Positions 62,164 to 64,000 of a DNA stretch of 64,000 nucleotides are shown piece after piece. Position 1 is the stretch's first letter; every line of letters starts with the position of its first letter. Both the position numbers and the translations under genes were made by a program. A model generated the notes under the pieces. That model searched no databases and had not been told where the DNA came from. It was given only the letters and a program-made list of their open reading frames with translations. The DNA comes from Massilia sp. NR 4-1 (GTDB taxonomy: Bacteria; Pseudomonadota; Gammaproteobacteria; Burkholderiales; Burkholderiaceae_D), in assembly GCF_001191005.1 (NCBI RefSeq), contig NZ_CP012201.1:868001-932000 (forward strand). Direction: 5' to 3'.

Positions 62164-62828
62164 CAGCGGTCTCCACGCAGTTTGTATTCTTTGACAAGGG
62201 CGCCGTTATACAGGGCGGCGTCGGCATCGGCGACATAATAGGCCGAGCTGGTGCGCGCCAGATAGCGGTATTGATCGGTAACCGATACCGTCACGATCAC
62301 TTCGGTTTTGGGCGTGGCGCCGGGCGCGAACTTGGCGCGGAACCAGCTATAGGTATCCAGTGCGGCCACGGTGCTGACGGCGCCCACGGTCGGATCGATA
62401 TCGCTCAGCACCCACAGGCCGGTGGCCAGCGCCGTCGCTTCGCCGCGGTAACGGTATTGCGGACGGTTGGCGGCGAAGGTGACGGCCTGCACCTTCAGGT
62501 CCACTTTCAGGGCGCCGGCCGGGGTCAGCGACACGGTATGGCCGGCATTCACCAGGGACGTGATGATATGGCTGGTCAGCGCCTGCTCGAACTCGGAGGC
62601 GTTGGCCTTCGGCTCCGGCACATAGAATGGGCGCGGCGTGGCTTTTTTCAGGTCGTTCGACAGCGTCTGCTGCACATGGCGCGCGATCACGTCCCAATGG
62701 GCGGCGGCCTGCAGCTTGGGCTGTTCCGTATTCGCGAAATTGGTCGCTACCGGCACGGGGGAATAGGGCATGGCGCAGCCGGCCAATGCGCAGGCTGCCA
62801 TCAGGGCAGCAGCGGCTTTCACATCCAT
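62163..62828 (-). CDS. Lipoprotein of unknown function, coupled to the FlgO-like gene
   Basis: This encodes 221 residues. The signal peptide and lipobox are clear (AAALMAACALAGCAMPYSPV, Cys18). The mature part has HWDVIARHVQQTLSNDL, SEFEQALTSHIITSLVNAGH, VDLKVQAVTFAANRPQ and VIVTVSVTDQYRYLAR. This alternating helix/strand pattern resembles periplasmic lipoproteins that assemble outer-membrane structures. I do not recognise a named family. It overlaps the FlgO-like gene by one base, so the two products probably work as a pair at the outer membrane. Confidence 0.7.
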   Translation of the reverse strand: MDVKAAAALMAACALAGCAMPYSPVPVATNFANTEQPKLQAAAHWDVIARHVQQTLSNDLKKATPRPFYVPEPKANASEFEQALTSHIITSLVNAGHTVSLTPAGALKVDLKVQAVTFAANRPQYRYRGEATALATGLWVLSDIDPTVGAVSTVAALDTYSWFRAKFAPGATPKTEVIVTVSVTDQYRYLARTSSAYYVADADAALYNGALVKEYKLRGDR

Positions 62829-62933
62829 TGTATCCTCCAGCTCGGTAAGTTCTTCATCCCGGCGAGTGTAACATGAATGTTTCTGATTGGAAATTGTCGC
62901 CGCCGGATGTGAGGCCGTGCGGCGACACTTGGA

Positions 62934-63383
62934 TCAGCGGCGGTGCTGCTTCATGGCCGACTGGATTTCGCGGTTGCCGTCGCGTTCCTTCTCGGTGGCG
63001 CGCTTGTCGTGCTGTTTCTTGCCCTTGGCCAAGCCGATCTCGCATTTCACGCGGCCGCCCTTATAGTGCAGGTTGAGGGGCACCAGGGTATAGCCGGCGC
63101 GCTCGACCTTGCCGATCAGCTTGTCGATCTCTTGACGATGCAACAAGAGTTTGCGCGTGCGTACCGCCTCCGGGTGGATATGGGTGGAGGCCGTCGGCAG
63201 TGCGCTGATGTGCGCGCCAAACAGGTACAGTTCCTTATCGCGGATGGTGACGTAGGCTTCCTTGATCTGCACACGCGTATCGCGGATCGCCTTGACTTCC
63301 CAGCCTTCGAGCACGAGGCCCGCTTCATAGCGGTCCTCAATGAAATAGTCGTGAAAGGCTTTACGGTTATCGGCAATGGTCAT
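62934..63383 (-). CDS. smpB: SsrA-binding protein
   Basis: This encodes 149 residues. It has the SmpB OB-fold motifs NRKAFHDYFIEDRYEAGLVL, EGWEVKAIRDTRVQIKEAYV, ELYLFGAHISAL and TLVPLNLHYKGGRVKCEIGL, followed by AKGKKQHDKR and a basic tail. It binds tmRNA and helps rescue stalled ribosomes. It is divergent from ratA, the usual order in betaproteobacteria and related groups. No tmRNA gene was seen in the window. Confidence 0.97.
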   Translation of the reverse strand: MTIADNRKAFHDYFIEDRYEAGLVLEGWEVKAIRDTRVQIKEAYVTIRDKELYLFGAHISALPTASTHIHPEAVRTRKLLLHRQEIDKLIGKVERAGYTLVPLNLHYKGGRVKCEIGLAKGKKQHDKRATEKERDGNREIQSAMKQHRR

Positions 63384-63467
63384 GAGTGGTAAATATGCGC
63401 AGGTCGGTTAAACTACGGTTTTTCGCGCAGGGCGCGGCAATCCAACATCATAGCAAACGGTTACGCA

Positions 63468-63899
63468 ATGGCAGTAGTTCACAAGTCGGTATTTCTGGGA
63501 TACAGCGCGGAACAAATGTTCGAGCTGGTCGCAAAGGTCGAAGATTATCCCAAATTTTTGCCATGGTGTGGTGGCGTTGAGATTCGCGAGCGCAGCGAAG
63601 ACAGCGTGGTGGCCAGCGTCGGCATCCATTATCACGGCATCCGCCAGCACTTTACGACCGCCAACAGCAACACCCGGCCCAGCCTGATCAAGATGAAGCT
63701 GGTCGATGGTCCTTTCAAGACCCTGGACGGCACCTGGACCTTCAAAGCCCTGCGCGACGACGCCTGCAAGGTCGAACTCGACCTGCACTATGAATTTTCC
63801 AGCCGCCTGCTGGAACAGGTGGTCGGCCCCGTGTTCGGCATGATTGCCAACAGCATGGTCGATTCCTTCTGCAAGCGCGCCGAGACGGTGTATGGCTGA
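63468..63899 (+). CDS. ratA: RatA-like START/COQ10 family protein
   Basis: This encodes 143 residues in a SRPBCC/COQ10-type ligand-binding fold: MAVVHKSVFLGYSAEQMFEL, VAKVEDYPKFLPWCGGVEI, LIKMKLVDGPFKTLDG and a final helix GPVFGMIANSMVDSFCKRAE. Relatives bind ubiquinone-like lipids (Coq10). The E. coli protein was described as RatA, an inhibitor of ribosome subunit association. The neighbours smpB and rnfH support the ratA identity. Its stop overlaps the start of rnfH. Confidence 0.9.
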   Translation: MAVVHKSVFLGYSAEQMFELVAKVEDYPKFLPWCGGVEIRERSEDSVVASVGIHYHGIRQHFTTANSNTRPSLIKMKLVDGPFKTLDGTWTFKALRDDACKVELDLHYEFSSRLLEQVVGPVFGMIANSMVDSFCKRAETVYG

Positions 63900-64000
63900 G
63901 AATATGGCTGGGAAAATCAAGATCAGCGTCTGCTACGCCCACCCGGAATCGGCCCTGCTGCGCGCCCTGGAAGTGGACGAAGGCACCACCATCGGCCAGG
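63892..64000 (+). CDS. rnfH: RnfH-family protein (partial, cut by window end)
   Basis: Only the first 36 codons are present, from the ATG at 63892 that overlaps the ratA end by 8 bases. A second ATG at 63904 is possible. The readable part, KIKISVCYAHPESALLRALE, continuing VDEGTTIGQ, matches the beta-grasp start of RnfH (UPF0125) proteins, which follow ratA in most genomes. The function of RnfH is unknown. Confidence 0.85.
   Translation, partial: MAENMAGKIKISVCYAHPESALLRALEVDEGTTIGQ

Noticed and set aside
1..64000. tRNA, rRNA, tmRNA, CRISPR arrays, prophage or integrase genes
   Set aside because: I looked through the intergenic stretches and saw no cloverleaf-like, repeat-spacer or integrase signals. 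A covariance-model search was not possible here.

Overview
The window is GC-rich chromosomal DNA from a Gram-negative betaproteobacterium, most likely an Oxalobacteraceae member of the Massilia/Duganella type. This placement is an inference. It rests on the divergent ppsR/ppsA pair, the smpB-ratA-rnfH order, the TIGR03118-like lipoprotein, the DUF1800/DUF1501 pair, and lipoprotein and Tat signals. No rRNA, tRNA, CRISPR array, insertion sequence or integrase was recognised.

Layout. (1) 0-4.6 kb is a divergent stress-type locus: an old-yellow-enzyme oxidoreductase and an exported acetoacetate-decarboxylase-like protein on the minus strand, and an exported DJ-1/PfpI protein, a MerR regulator and a GNAT acetyltransferase on the plus strand. 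The shared intergenic region holds two near-identical MerR-type promoters, each with a 19-bp spacer. (2) 4.6-8.75 kb has a uridine kinase, then an AT-richer patch of small unrecognised or exported proteins. The patch ends in an orphan Rhs-type toxin tip with a putative immunity gene, abutting ppsR. (3) 8.75-12.2 kb is the housekeeping pair ppsR/ppsA, with a clear terminator after ppsA.

(4) 12.2-42.35 kb is a nonribosomal peptide synthetase cluster: an MFS exporter followed by three overlapping or abutting NRPS genes with eight adenylation domains. Reading order: A-T-C-(degenerate C)-A-T-C-A-T / C-A-T-C-A-T-C-A-T-dualC/E-A-T / TubC-like dock-dualC/E-A-NMT-T-TE-TE. Binding-pocket residues read by eye suggest position 3 Val, 4 Ser and 7 Gly, with an aromatic-like residue at 1. 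The second adenylation domain is used again at position 8 with an added N-methyltransferase. There is no N-terminal condensation domain and no MbtH gene. Two very long near-identical DNA repeats show recent module copying and exchange of an adenylation core. The first of the two thioesterases has Cys as its likely nucleophile.

(5) 42.4-46.1 kb holds an NfeD/stomatin pair, a DUF4259 protein, an exported helical protein and a DUF1993 protein. (6) 46.25-53.0 kb is a two-gene Rhs system. The YD-repeat shell and the Rhs core/toxin tip lie in separate exported proteins, the second carrying two NBR1-type Ig domains and an AHH-like nuclease end. A double-CxxCG protein follows and is probably the immunity protein. 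(7) 53.0-58.4 kb has a sirtuin, a TIGR03118-like lipoprotein and a four-gene operon: ECF sigma factor, membrane anti-sigma factor, subtilase and TorF-like porin. The periplasmic part of the anti-sigma factor resembles a subtilase propeptide. (8) 58.6-64 kb has DUF1800 and DUF1501 genes, two lipoproteins (one FlgO-like), smpB, ratA and the start of rnfH.
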